A DNA stretch of 59,251 nucleotides, taken from an uncultured Ruminococcus sp. (GTDB lineage: Bacteria > Bacillota > Clostridia > Oscillospirales > Ruminococcaceae). Where the stretch lies: contig CAMCRP010000014.1 in NCBI GenBank assembly GCA_945877315.1, forward strand, positions 1 through 59,251. The letters run 5' to 3'. A program made the position numbers and the translations under genes. The first letter of the stretch is position 1. The number at the start of each line of letters is the position of its first letter. Positions 51,135 to 58,587 of the stretch are shown here, one piece after another. The notes beneath the pieces were generated by a model, which was not told the origin of the DNA, did not search any database, and saw nothing but the letters and a program-made list of their open reading frames with translations.

Positions 51135-51263
51135 CCCGCCGTGTCCCGTTAGGAATGTACCGATAAATGCTCTTTATCGGTACCGAGCGACAATCTTTGT
51201 TCATTCCGTTATTTATAGAACGAATTGACAAAGGGGTCGCCCCTTCGGGGTGCGGCGGGGTTT
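51135..51263 (+). terminator. Terminator T3, interrupted by a family 2 element
   Basis: The outer arms CCCGCCGTGTCCCG and CTTCGGGGTGCGGCGGGG match terminators T1 and T2, but the loop is replaced by about 97 bp of foreign sequence. The outer stem can still form; function is uncertain. Confidence 0.75.
51154..51249 (+). mobile_element. Family 2 structured element, copy A (inside terminator T3)
   Basis: About 96 bp, matching the reverse complement of 52775-52870. It contains three hairpins: ACCGATAAA/TTTATCGGT, ATTCCGTTATTTATAGAACG and GGGGTCGCCCC. No open reading frame. Confidence 0.8.
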
Positions 51264-51286
51264 GCTTTGTTCAATCGGTTACAGCA

Positions 51287-52393
51287 TCAAGTGTTGTCGG
51301 GGTCGAAGTGTAGTACCTCATAATATGAGCCGTAATAATCACTGCACACTGCAAGATAGCATACATTATCATATTTAAAATAGAATTTTATGATAGTTTT
51401 CTTATCATACCACGTATCATCGGGCACACATACCCAACCCAAGTAAGAGGAAACGCCCGGTTTGATTGTCATATCCCTGAAATCGGTAACTTCTTCGTCA
51501 TCACAAAATGCTAATCCTAATGTTCTGTCGAATGATGAGGTAGTGCTGTCTATCAGCTCACCAACCTTATAGATTTTCACGGATTTGTTTCCTTTATTAG
51601 TAACTCCAATACCAACTACACTTGAATACTTTGTTTTACTGCTCAAATCCAAATATATATTAGGTTCTTCACCCATTATAGTGTAGCTTGCAACAGGTTC
51701 TTCCGTATCACTATACCATTTAACCACACCATTGCCGTTAAAAGTATATGTTTTATCACCAAACTTTAGTGATACACCTGCTGCCATTGTACCATCTGAA
51801 TAGAAATAGTAATATCTTCCGTAATAGTTGAGCCAGCCTGTCACCATGACTCCTTCGTCTGTAAAATAGTAGTATTTCTTATTGATTTGCTTGAATCCTA
51901 CACAAGCTTTTCCATTATCGAAATAATACTTCTTATTTCCGGAAGAAGCAAATCCGGTATAATTTGCTGACGGTGAAGCAGGCAAAGAAGCACTTTTGGT
52001 TTTAGCTGTTATTTGTGCAGAACGGGTTTGTTCTGTATATTTTCCGTTTTTCTCAACAAGTGCTGCTACCTTGAAATAATATGTCTTGTTTTTAGTAAGG
52101 TCAGTAACCTTACAAGCAGTACCCGAAACATTTTTGTATACCGCATACTTCTTTTCAGATTCATTGTACATGTATATACGATAAGCGTCTGCACCTTTGA
52201 GCTCGTCCCAGGTTATGGTAACAGAGTTTGCTGAAACAGAAAATGAGATATTTTCCGGTGCAGGCAATTTGGCTGCTGCCTCTGCACATACAGTTGAAAT
52301 CGGACAACTATATTCCTGAGGAAGAGCCGCTGCACCGAACGTAAATGATGCTGCCATTAATAATGATAATGCTGCTTTTGTTGATTTTTTCAT
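51287..52393 (-). CDS. Secreted protein with fibronectin type III domain and cell-wall-binding repeats
   Basis: 368 residues. Signal peptide (1-30), then an FN3 domain (about 45-130: ENISFSVSANSVTITWDELK, GADAYRIYMYNESEKKYAVY). Next are three to four choline-binding-type repeats (about 145-235: NKKYYFDNGKACVGF, KKYYYFTDEGVMVTGW, GRYYYFYSDGTMAAG), which usually bind cell-wall polymers. The C-terminal 130 residues are beta-rich and unknown. No catalytic motif. It likely sits on the cell wall. The start at 52393 follows TATGGAGGTAAAAAGT. It is convergent with the broken yoeB and has an unusually long leader (about 170 nt). Confidence 0.85.
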   Translation of the reverse strand: MKKSTKAALSLLMAASFTFGAAALPQEYSCPISTVCAEAAAKLPAPENISFSVSANSVTITWDELKGADAYRIYMYNESEKKYAVYKNVSGTACKVTDLTKNKTYYFKVAALVEKNGKYTEQTRSAQITAKTKSASLPASPSANYTGFASSGNKKYYFDNGKACVGFKQINKKYYYFTDEGVMVTGWLNYYGRYYYFYSDGTMAAGVSLKFGDKTYTFNGNGVVKWYSDTEEPVASYTIMGEEPNIYLDLSSKTKYSSVVGIGVTNKGNKSVKIYKVGELIDSTTSSFDRTLGLAFCDDEEVTDFRDMTIKPGVSSYLGWVCVPDDTWYDKKTIIKFYFKYDNVCYLAVCSDYYGSYYEVLHFDPDNT

Positions 52394-52570
52394 ACTTTTT
52401 ACCTCCATATTATAAGCAGCTGCCGGCTTTTCTGCTTTTGGACATACCCTTGACTAAAATTTGCTGATTTTTAGAGAAACGCAAATCAATTTGTTATTTT
52501 GATCTATTTCCCGAGAAAATAACTCATTGAGCAGAGATCTCTTAGAAGTTACTTAAGTATTTCTATATTG

Positions 52571-52599
52571 ATTTTAGCAAAATAATACGATAATGTCAA
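52571..52599 (-). promoter_or_regulatory. Sigma-A promoter of FN3 gene
   Basis: Minus-strand TTGACA, 17-bp spacer, TAAAAT. The leader of about 170 nt (52394-52565) has no recognised riboswitch. Confidence 0.7.
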
Positions 52600-52723
52600 C
52601 ACTTATTTTCAAATTTAATACTGAATGTGTAAAATTTGGGACATTCAAAGCATATTTTCTTCCATGGTACCAAATATTTCCATAAATTTCCCAATAATTC
52701 AAGCAAAATTATACAAAAAGTCC

Positions 52724-52752
52724 TTGCAATTCCGCTAAAAATGTGTTATACT
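52724..52752 (+). promoter_or_regulatory. Promoter of LacI-sensor/GGDEF gene
   Basis: TTGCAA, 17-bp spacer, TATACT, upstream of the family 2 element. Confidence 0.55.
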
Positions 52753-52774
52753 AACATATGTATATACGATATTG

Positions 52775-52870
52775 CCCGAAGGGGCGACCCCTTTGTCATT
52801 CCGTTCTATAAATAACGGAATGAACAAAGTTTGTCACTCGGTGCCGATAAAGAGTATTTATCGGTACATT
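52775..52870 (-). mobile_element. Family 2 structured element, copy B (5' UTR of GGDEF gene)
   Basis: CCCGAAGGGGCGACCCCTTTG, GTCATTCCGTTCTATAAATAA and GTGCCGATAAAGAGTATTTATCGG are the reverse complement of copy A with few changes. It fills most of the space between promoter and start codon, and would be transcribed as a chain of hairpins. Confidence 0.8.
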
Positions 52871-52908
52871 CTTATTCGACAGGTGGTATCGAAACAGAGG
52901 TGAACAAA

Positions 52909-54786
52909 ATGTTAGGTAAATACAAAATGGTAGCTCTTTGCACTGCAAGAATTCATGATGATGTAAATCACGACTTTATTGTTGCATTTAACAAGAAGCT
53001 GACGGAAATGGGCTGTCGTCTTCTGGTATTTACCACCTGCTCCGACCTTTACTGGAGTTCTCCCAGCGAACAGGGCGAGCGTTCTATTTTTGAACTTATT
53101 AACTATGATATACTTGATGCGCTGGTGATTTTCAGCGAGCGCATAAAAAACGACGAAGTAATAGATGATATTATTTCAAGGGCTGCCCAAAAAAATATCC
53201 CAGTTATCTCCATCGGCGGGAATCATAAGGGCTGCGCAAATATCAGCTTTGACTATGAAACGGGCTTTGAAAAGACCGTTCGGCATATGATAGATGACCA
53301 CGGTTACACCGATTGTCATTTCGTTGCGGGACTGAAAAACAACGAATTTTCCGACAACAGAATAAAGGTGTTCCGCAAGGTAATGGCTGAGCACGGAATC
53401 ACCGTCACCGAGGATATGATAAGCTACGGCGAATTTTGGTCACGTCCCACCATAGCCGTTGCCGAGGAGCTGCTGAAACGTCCCAAGCTGCCCGAAGCCA
53501 TCATCTGCGCCAACGACACTATGGCTGTGACCGTCTGCAGCGTATTCAGAAATCACGGCGTAAATGTTCCCGAGGACGTAAAGGTATCGGGCTTTGACGG
53601 TATTCGTGAGATATTGTATTCGATCCCGAAAATAACCTCCTGCGGCTGCGATTACGGCGAGCTTGCCGCAAGGATAGCAAAGCTTATCGACCAAAAATTT
53701 CACGGGAAAGACATCTGCGGAGAGCATTTTGTGGTGCCTTCGCTTATAATCTCCGAATCCTGCGGCTGTCCCGACGAGCAGACCTTTGATGTTACGGAAT
53801 ATCTCAACGAAGTCGGAAATATCTTCTACCGCTATCAGGAAGAGGAGCGGGCGTTTGTTGAAATTGCCGCAAAAGCCCAGAACAGCGGCACCCTTGACAA
53901 GCTTGCCGCCTGCTTTTTCAACGAATATATTTACGATACCTGCTGCATGCTTACCGATGACTGTGTGAACGAAACAGTTGAACCCCACACCAAGCCGTCA
54001 GGTGCGCCCTTTGGCGGGAAAATGCACCTGCTGTTTGACACAAACACCCATCAGCCCGAGCCTATCATAAATTTCAGCGCAGATGAACTTGTTCCCGATC
54101 TGGCGGGCAGAATGATACATCTGCACCCTATAATTTTTGTTGCACTGAATTTCCTTGATGTGCCTATGGGATATGTCTGTTTTCAGCATCACGACTACAA
54201 CAGGGAAAATTATATAAGAATACCCCAGGTGGTAATGGGTCTGAACAACTCTATCGGCGGATTTAAAAGCATTCGTTATCAGCAGTATCTTATTACGAGA
54301 ATTGAGAAAATGTATCAGCTGGACGCTCTTACGGGGCTTTATAACCGCGGGGGATTTCTCGTCAGATACAAGGAATTTCTCGAAAAGCTGGACGAAAATG
54401 CGTCTATATCGGTGGTTCTCTCCGACCTTGACGGCTTAAAGCCCATCAACGACACCTACGGTCATGACGAGGGAGATAACGCCATCAGCACCGCTGCGGC
54501 TGTTCTGAAATATGCCTGCCCCGAAAATGCGCTCTGCGTCCGTATCGGCGGAGATGAAATGCTGGCGGTTTATGAAGGCAGCGAGGACGGTTCCGTTAAG
54601 CAGCGAATAATCGAACAGCTTGCGGTTTACAACGGCTGTTCCGGCAAGCCATACGAGGTTTCGGCAAGCGTGGGAATTTACATATCGCCTCCCGGTGAAA
54701 GCCGTGATTTTGAGGAGCTTTTGAAAAAATCCGACGAGCTTATGTATATGGATAAGTCCAAGAAGAAAAATCGGAGAAGAAAATAG
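52909..54786 (+). CDS. Diguanylate cyclase with cytoplasmic LacI-type sugar-sensor domain
   Basis: 625 residues, no signal peptide or membrane helix. The N-terminal half (7-290) is the ligand-binding domain of LacI/GalR regulators: IICANDTMAVTVCSVFRNHG, VPEDVKVSGFDGI, CGCDYGELAARIAKLI; the helix-turn-helix is absent. A middle region (310-465) follows, then a GGDEF domain (470-620) with SDLDGLKPINDTYGHDEGDN and RIGGDEML at 545-552. The RxxD inhibitory site is not seen. It should make c-di-GMP in response to a cytoplasmic sugar. ATG 52909 follows CAGAGGTGAACAAA; a longer frame runs through the mobile element. Confidence 0.9.
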   Translation: MLGKYKMVALCTARIHDDVNHDFIVAFNKKLTEMGCRLLVFTTCSDLYWSSPSEQGERSIFELINYDILDALVIFSERIKNDEVIDDIISRAAQKNIPVISIGGNHKGCANISFDYETGFEKTVRHMIDDHGYTDCHFVAGLKNNEFSDNRIKVFRKVMAEHGITVTEDMISYGEFWSRPTIAVAEELLKRPKLPEAIICANDTMAVTVCSVFRNHGVNVPEDVKVSGFDGIREILYSIPKITSCGCDYGELAARIAKLIDQKFHGKDICGEHFVVPSLIISESCGCPDEQTFDVTEYLNEVGNIFYRYQEEERAFVEIAAKAQNSGTLDKLAACFFNEYIYDTCCMLTDDCVNETVEPHTKPSGAPFGGKMHLLFDTNTHQPEPIINFSADELVPDLAGRMIHLHPIIFVALNFLDVPMGYVCFQHHDYNRENYIRIPQVVMGLNNSIGGFKSIRYQQYLITRIEKMYQLDALTGLYNRGGFLVRYKEFLEKLDENASISVVLSDLDGLKPINDTYGHDEGDNAISTAAAVLKYACPENALCVRIGGDEMLAVYEGSEDGSVKQRIIEQLAVYNGCSGKPYEVSASVGIYISPPGESRDFEELLKKSDELMYMDKSKKKNRRRK

Positions 54787-54789
54787 TGT

Positions 54790-54822
54790 GAAAACGGGGT
54801 TTTGGCAGCCCCGTTTTTTTGT
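54790..54822 (+). terminator. Intrinsic terminator after GGDEF gene
   Basis: AAAACGGGG and CCCCGTTTT pair, running into TTTTTTT. Confidence 0.85.
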
Positions 54823-54856
54823 ACGCTTTCTTTGCCGTAAAATTTTTTTAAAAGTA

Positions 54857-54885
54857 TTGACACGTAGTAAAATACGTACTATAAT
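54857..54885 (+). promoter_or_regulatory. Consensus promoter of hicAB with embedded inverted repeat
   Basis: TTGACA, 17-bp spacer, TATAAT. The spacer carries CGTA-GTAAAA-TACG, an inverted repeat placed where HicB binding would block the promoter. Confidence 0.8.
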
Positions 54886-54909
54886 ATATAGTGTAAGGAG
54901 GGAATACTA

Positions 54910-55107
54910 TTGAAAAGCTATTCCTCACGTGACGTTATTCGCATACTCAAAGCCGACGGCTGGTATGAGGTGAACTGCGAGGGCGACCATCATCAATTCA
55001 AGCACCCGACCAAGAAAGGAAGAGTAACTGTCACGCACCCAAGAAAGGATATCCCGATAAAAACGTTAATGAGCATTTCCAAGCAAGCGGGAGTTACATT
55101 TGAGTAA
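54910..55107 (+). CDS. hicA: HicA mRNA interferase toxin
   Basis: 65 residues with the double-stranded-RNA-binding-like HicA fold. SSRDVIRILKADGWYEVNCE, then GDHHQFKHPTKKGRVTVTHP includes the catalytic His in GDHHQF; KDIPIKTLMSISKQAGV is the C-terminal helix. HicA cleaves mRNA without ribosomes. The start codon is TTG, with GTAAGGAGGGAATACTA before it. Toxin first, antitoxin second, the usual hic order. Confidence 0.93.
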   Translation: MKSYSSRDVIRILKADGWYEVNCEGDHHQFKHPTKKGRVTVTHPRKDIPIKTLMSISKQAGVTFE

Positions 55108-55142
55108 CGTTGCGCAAATCATTTAAAAAGGAGTTATAGCTT

Positions 55143-55541
55143 ATGAAAGATACGTATATTTACCCCGCTGTATTCGACTATGCGGAAGATGGCATTTCAA
55201 TCGAATTCCCCGACCTGCCCGGCTGTCTGCCATGCGCCGATACGACCGAAGAAGCCGTGAAAAATGCCAAAGAAGCGATGAAGCTCCACATTTACGGAAT
55301 GGAACAGGACGGCGATGAAATCCCCGAACCCACGCCCATTGATAAAATAAAAGCCGAGAAAAATCAGGCGATAATTCTTGTAGATGTTTTTATGCCGCCT
55401 TTCCGTGAAAAACAGCGTACCAAATATGTAAAAAAGACCCTTTCCATTCCGTCATGGCTTAATGCAGAAGCCGAACATTGCGGGATAAATTTTTCAGCTG
55501 TATTGCAGGAAGCGTTGAAAGAAAGACTGAACGTACACTGA
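55143..55541 (+). CDS. hicB: HicB antitoxin
   Basis: 132 residues. The partial RNase H-like HicB domain (1-70: YPAVFDYAEDGISIEFPDLP, GCLPCADTTEEAVKNAKEAM) binds HicA; the C-terminal LSIPSWLNAEAEHCGINFSA, VLQEALKERL is a ribbon-helix-helix DNA-binding domain for autorepression. AAAAGGAGTTATAGCTT precedes the ATG. No terminator separates it from the HAD gene 22 bp downstream, so the HAD-LuxE-LuxC genes may be under HicB control. Confidence 0.93.
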   Translation: MKDTYIYPAVFDYAEDGISIEFPDLPGCLPCADTTEEAVKNAKEAMKLHIYGMEQDGDEIPEPTPIDKIKAEKNQAIILVDVFMPPFREKQRTKYVKKTLSIPSWLNAEAEHCGINFSAVLQEALKERLNVH

Positions 55542-55563
55542 TTTCCCGTAGAAAGGACTTCCT

Positions 55564-56202
55564 ATGAACTACAAAGCAATAATTTTCGACTACGACTTCA
55601 CTTTGGGAGATACTACGGGCGGCATAATCGGAAGCGTTTCGTATGCACTTTCGCAGATGGGCAGACCTCCCTGTTCGGAAACGGAGATACGGAAAACCAT
55701 CGGACTGAGTCTTGTAAAGACCTATGAAACGCTGACGGGAGATACGTCCCCCGAAAACGCAAAAATCTTTCACGATCTGTTTGTTGAAGAAGCGGACAGG
55801 ATAATGACGCCCTCCGCAAAGTGGCTGCCCCATGCCCGAGAAACGCTTTACAAGCTCAGGGAAAACGGCGTTTTTCTCGGCATTTGCACGACAAAATTTC
55901 ACCGTCGGATAACGGATATTATGAAGCTGACAGGCGACAATGACCTCATCGGCGTTATCGTCGGCGGGGACGATGTAAGCCGTCAGAAGCCCGATCCCGA
56001 GGGCGTTCTGAAAGCGGCGGCGGGCTGTCCCGCTGAACCGTCCGAGATACTTTACGTGGGGGACAGTCTGACCGATGCCGAAGCTGCCTTCCGTGGGGGG
56101 ATAGATTTTGCCGCCGTGACTACGGGGGAAACCTCGGCAAAGGATTTTCAGAAATTTCCATATGTGATGATAATGTCCGATTTGAGAGGGTTGTTGGAAT
56201 GA
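55564..56202 (+). CDS. HAD-family hydrolase, phosphoglycolate-phosphatase-like
   Basis: 212 residues. Motif I is AIIFDYDFTLGDT: the second Asp is retained (DYD), as in phosphatases. LGICTTKF is motif II, KPDPEGVLKA motif III with Lys, LYVGDSLTDAEAA motif IV. The small helical cap is that of Gph/PhnX-like enzymes. Substrate unknown. GAAAGGACTTCCT precedes the ATG. Overlaps the LuxE-like gene by 4 bp (ATGA), so the two are translationally coupled. Confidence 0.88.
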   Translation: MNYKAIIFDYDFTLGDTTGGIIGSVSYALSQMGRPPCSETEIRKTIGLSLVKTYETLTGDTSPENAKIFHDLFVEEADRIMTPSAKWLPHARETLYKLRENGVFLGICTTKFHRRITDIMKLTGDNDLIGVIVGGDDVSRQKPDPEGVLKAAAGCPAEPSEILYVGDSLTDAEAAFRGGIDFAAVTTGETSAKDFQKFPYVMIMSDLRGLLE

Positions 56203-57323
56203 CCCCCAGAAAAAAGCTTTTCCGCTATAAAGATCCCTACGATCTGCAGGGAACAGAACCCCTTTTCATAGAAGCCATGCGGGATAACTGCATCTTTCAG
56301 TACGAAAACTGTCCCGAATATAAAAGGATACTGGACGGCTGCGGTTTTTCGCCGTACAATATCCGAAAAATGGAGGATATTCAAGCCATACCTCCCCTGC
56401 CGACCCTGTTTTTCAAGCGGCACAGGCTGACTGCTATCCCAGAAAGTCGTATGCTTATTAAGGCGACCTCTTCGGGAACGGGCGGGCAGCAAAGCTTCGT
56501 CGGCTTTGACAACGGGGGAATGTTCTGCGGACTTGATATGGTGCTGACAATGGGCAGAACTCACGGACTGTTTTCGAAAATGCCCGCAAACTACGTTATT
56601 CTCGGCTACAAGCCCCACAAGGGGAACAACACCGCCGTTACAAAAACCGCCTTCGGTTCCACCTTTTTCGCCCCTGCTCTGAAACGTGTCTATGCCCTTA
56701 AATACGCTGAGGTTGGCTACAAGGCGGACATTGAGGGCGTTGCAAAAGCACTTGTAAAGTTTGAAAAGCTGCCCTTTCCCGTTCGGTTTATGGGCTTTCC
56801 GTCCTACACATATTTTATGCTGAAGCTGCTGGCGGAGCGTGGCATAAGGCTGCGTCTGCCGAAGGGTTCACGGCTGTTTATGGGCGGCGGCTGGAAACAG
56901 TTTTACACGGAGGCGGTGGAAAAAACGGTCATTTACAAAATGGCGAAGGAATACCTCGGCATTCCCGAAACGGCAATAACGGAGTTTTTCGGGGCAGCGG
57001 AGCACCCTATTTTATACACCGACTGCGACAGGCACCACTTTCATATCCCCATTTACAGCCGTGTTTTCATTCGTGACCCCGCCGACCTTTCGGTTTTGCC
57101 GACGGGCAGCGTGGGACTTGTGAACCTCGTTACCCCAATGACACTGGGAATGCCCCTTTTAAGCGTTATGACCGACGATTTAGGCGTTATTCACGAAGCG
57201 GACGAATGCGGCTGCGGAATTTCATCTCCCTATCTTGAAATAATCGGACGGACAGGCGTTAAGGGCATAAAGACCTGTGCGTCGGGAGCGGAGGACATTT
57301 TAAATGATTCTGGCAAACGGTAA
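56199..57323 (+). CDS. LuxE-like acyl-protein synthetase
   Basis: 374 residues of the adenylate-forming LuxE family. KATSSGTGGQQSFVGFD is the phosphate-binding loop; FMGGGWKQFYTE and TEFFGAAEHPILYTDC match the core of acyl-protein synthetases, which activate a fatty or aryl acid as acyl-AMP and pass it to a protein cysteine. The cysteine-bearing C-terminus (IKTCASGAEDILN) is present. Overlaps the LuxC-like gene by 20 bp. There is no luxAB, so the product is not light. It probably supplies acyl groups to the reductase. Confidence 0.85.
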   Translation: MTPRKKLFRYKDPYDLQGTEPLFIEAMRDNCIFQYENCPEYKRILDGCGFSPYNIRKMEDIQAIPPLPTLFFKRHRLTAIPESRMLIKATSSGTGGQQSFVGFDNGGMFCGLDMVLTMGRTHGLFSKMPANYVILGYKPHKGNNTAVTKTAFGSTFFAPALKRVYALKYAEVGYKADIEGVAKALVKFEKLPFPVRFMGFPSYTYFMLKLLAERGIRLRLPKGSRLFMGGGWKQFYTEAVEKTVIYKMAKEYLGIPETAITEFFGAAEHPILYTDCDRHHFHIPIYSRVFIRDPADLSVLPTGSVGLVNLVTPMTLGMPLLSVMTDDLGVIHEADECGCGISSPYLEIIGRTGVKGIKTCASGAEDILNDSGKR

Positions 57324-58545
57324 AATTTTCGGAAATGAAAAAAGCGGAGAACTTCTTGCCGCCATAAAAAACAACATTATCTCCGCACTTAATGAAAAAG
57401 AAATAGACCGAACCAAGCTTATTTCCGCCTGTGACAGGCTGGGAAAACGCATCAAAAACGGCGAATTCAGCGAAAAGGCGGCGCAGCTGACAGGCGGCAC
57501 GGTTTCCGCCGAACAGATATTGTCCGCAGCGGAAATGCTCAGCGCAGACAGCCTTAACGCCCGACTTTCCGCCGAACTCGGAAATGACATTCACAGGGCA
57601 AGACCGCTGGGGGTTCTTTTCCATATTGCGGCGGGAAATGCGGACGGTCTGCCTGCTTACAGCGTTGTAGAGGGGCTTCTGACGGGAAATGTGAACATTT
57701 TGAAGCTTCCACAGGCGGACAGCGGACTGTCCCTGTCCATACTAAGTGAGCTTATTAAGGAGGAACCGTCCCTTGCGCCCTTTGTGTATGTGTTTGACAC
57801 GCCGTCCTCGGATATTGAGGGAATGAAGCGTCTGGCGGCACTGTCGGACGGTATCGTTGTCTGGGGCGGGGACGAAGCGGTAAGGGCAGTCAGGCAGCTG
57901 GCGGCACCTCATCAGCGGCTTATTGAGTGGGGGCACAAGCTTAGCTTTTGCTATATTTCGGAAATGGGTATGGAAAACACCGCCGAGCTGACTCAGCTTG
58001 CGGAGCATATTATCCTGACAGACCAGCTTTTGTGCAGCTCATGTCAGACGATTTACCTTGATACCTCCGACATTTCCAAAGCGGAGAAATTCTGCGAAGG
58101 CTTTCTGAAAATTCTCGAAGCCGCCGCACAAAAGCATAATCATTCGGCAAAGGGCTTCGGTGCGGGAGCGGCATTGGAGCTTTACTGCGAACGTCTTGAA
58201 GCACTTGCCTATCCCGAAAATGTTGAACATAAGCTGTTCTGCGGAAAGGGCGTCAGCGTAACTCTTGGCGGAAAGCCGTACCCCGAGCTGTCGAAAATGT
58301 TCGGGAATCCGCTGGTGAAGCTGTTGCCCCGTTCGGAGATGGTTTCCCACTTTTTCGGGGACAGAGGGCATATGCAGACAGCGGGGCTAATTTGCGCCGA
58401 AAATGAGCGTGAACAGCTGTCCGATCTGCTTATTCGGGCGGGGGCAGTGAAGGTTCGCTGTCCTGCCCAAATGTCCGAAATGCACACGGGAGAGCCCCAT
58501 GACGGGGAGTTTGCTTTGCGGAGATATGTGAAAATTTTGGAATAG
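57304..58545 (+). CDS. LuxC-like acyl-CoA/acyl-protein reductase
   Basis: 413 residues of the aldehyde-dehydrogenase superfamily. RPLGVLFHIAAGNADGLPAY and EGLLTGNVNILKLPQADSGL form the nucleotide-binding fold. The expected catalytic cysteine is in LTDQLLCSSCQTIYLD, close to the LuxC active-site context. HMQTAGLICAENEREQL is the C-terminal part. With LuxE it would reduce an activated acid to an aldehyde with NADPH. The natural substrate in this bacterium is unknown. Last gene of the HAD-luxE-luxC operon, ending at the terminator at 58547. Confidence 0.88.
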   Translation: MILANGKIFGNEKSGELLAAIKNNIISALNEKEIDRTKLISACDRLGKRIKNGEFSEKAAQLTGGTVSAEQILSAAEMLSADSLNARLSAELGNDIHRARPLGVLFHIAAGNADGLPAYSVVEGLLTGNVNILKLPQADSGLSLSILSELIKEEPSLAPFVYVFDTPSSDIEGMKRLAALSDGIVVWGGDEAVRAVRQLAAPHQRLIEWGHKLSFCYISEMGMENTAELTQLAEHIILTDQLLCSSCQTIYLDTSDISKAEKFCEGFLKILEAAAQKHNHSAKGFGAGAALELYCERLEALAYPENVEHKLFCGKGVSVTLGGKPYPELSKMFGNPLVKLLPRSEMVSHFFGDRGHMQTAGLICAENEREQLSDLLIRAGAVKVRCPAQMSEMHTGEPHDGEFALRRYVKILE

Positions 58546-58585
58546 AAAAGGCGGTCAATGCGATGTTCACATTGACCGCTTTCCC
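58545..58585. terminator. Bidirectional terminator between luxC-like and hydrolase genes
   Basis: GCGGTCAATG and CATTGACCGC (58551-58579) pair; TTTCCC follows on the plus strand and CCTTTTC on the minus strand. Serves two convergent genes. Confidence 0.75.
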
Positions 58586-58587
58586 AT

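Noticed and set aside
52394-52570. c-di-GMP riboswitch in the long leader of the FN3 gene
   Set aside because: I could not find the conserved GEMM core; the only structure seen is a small hairpin near AGCAGAAAAGCCGGCAGCTGC.
56199-58545. A bioluminescence (lux) operon
   Set aside because: Only LuxE- and LuxC-like proteins are present; no luxA, luxB or luxD. Such pairs occur in non-luminous anaerobes.
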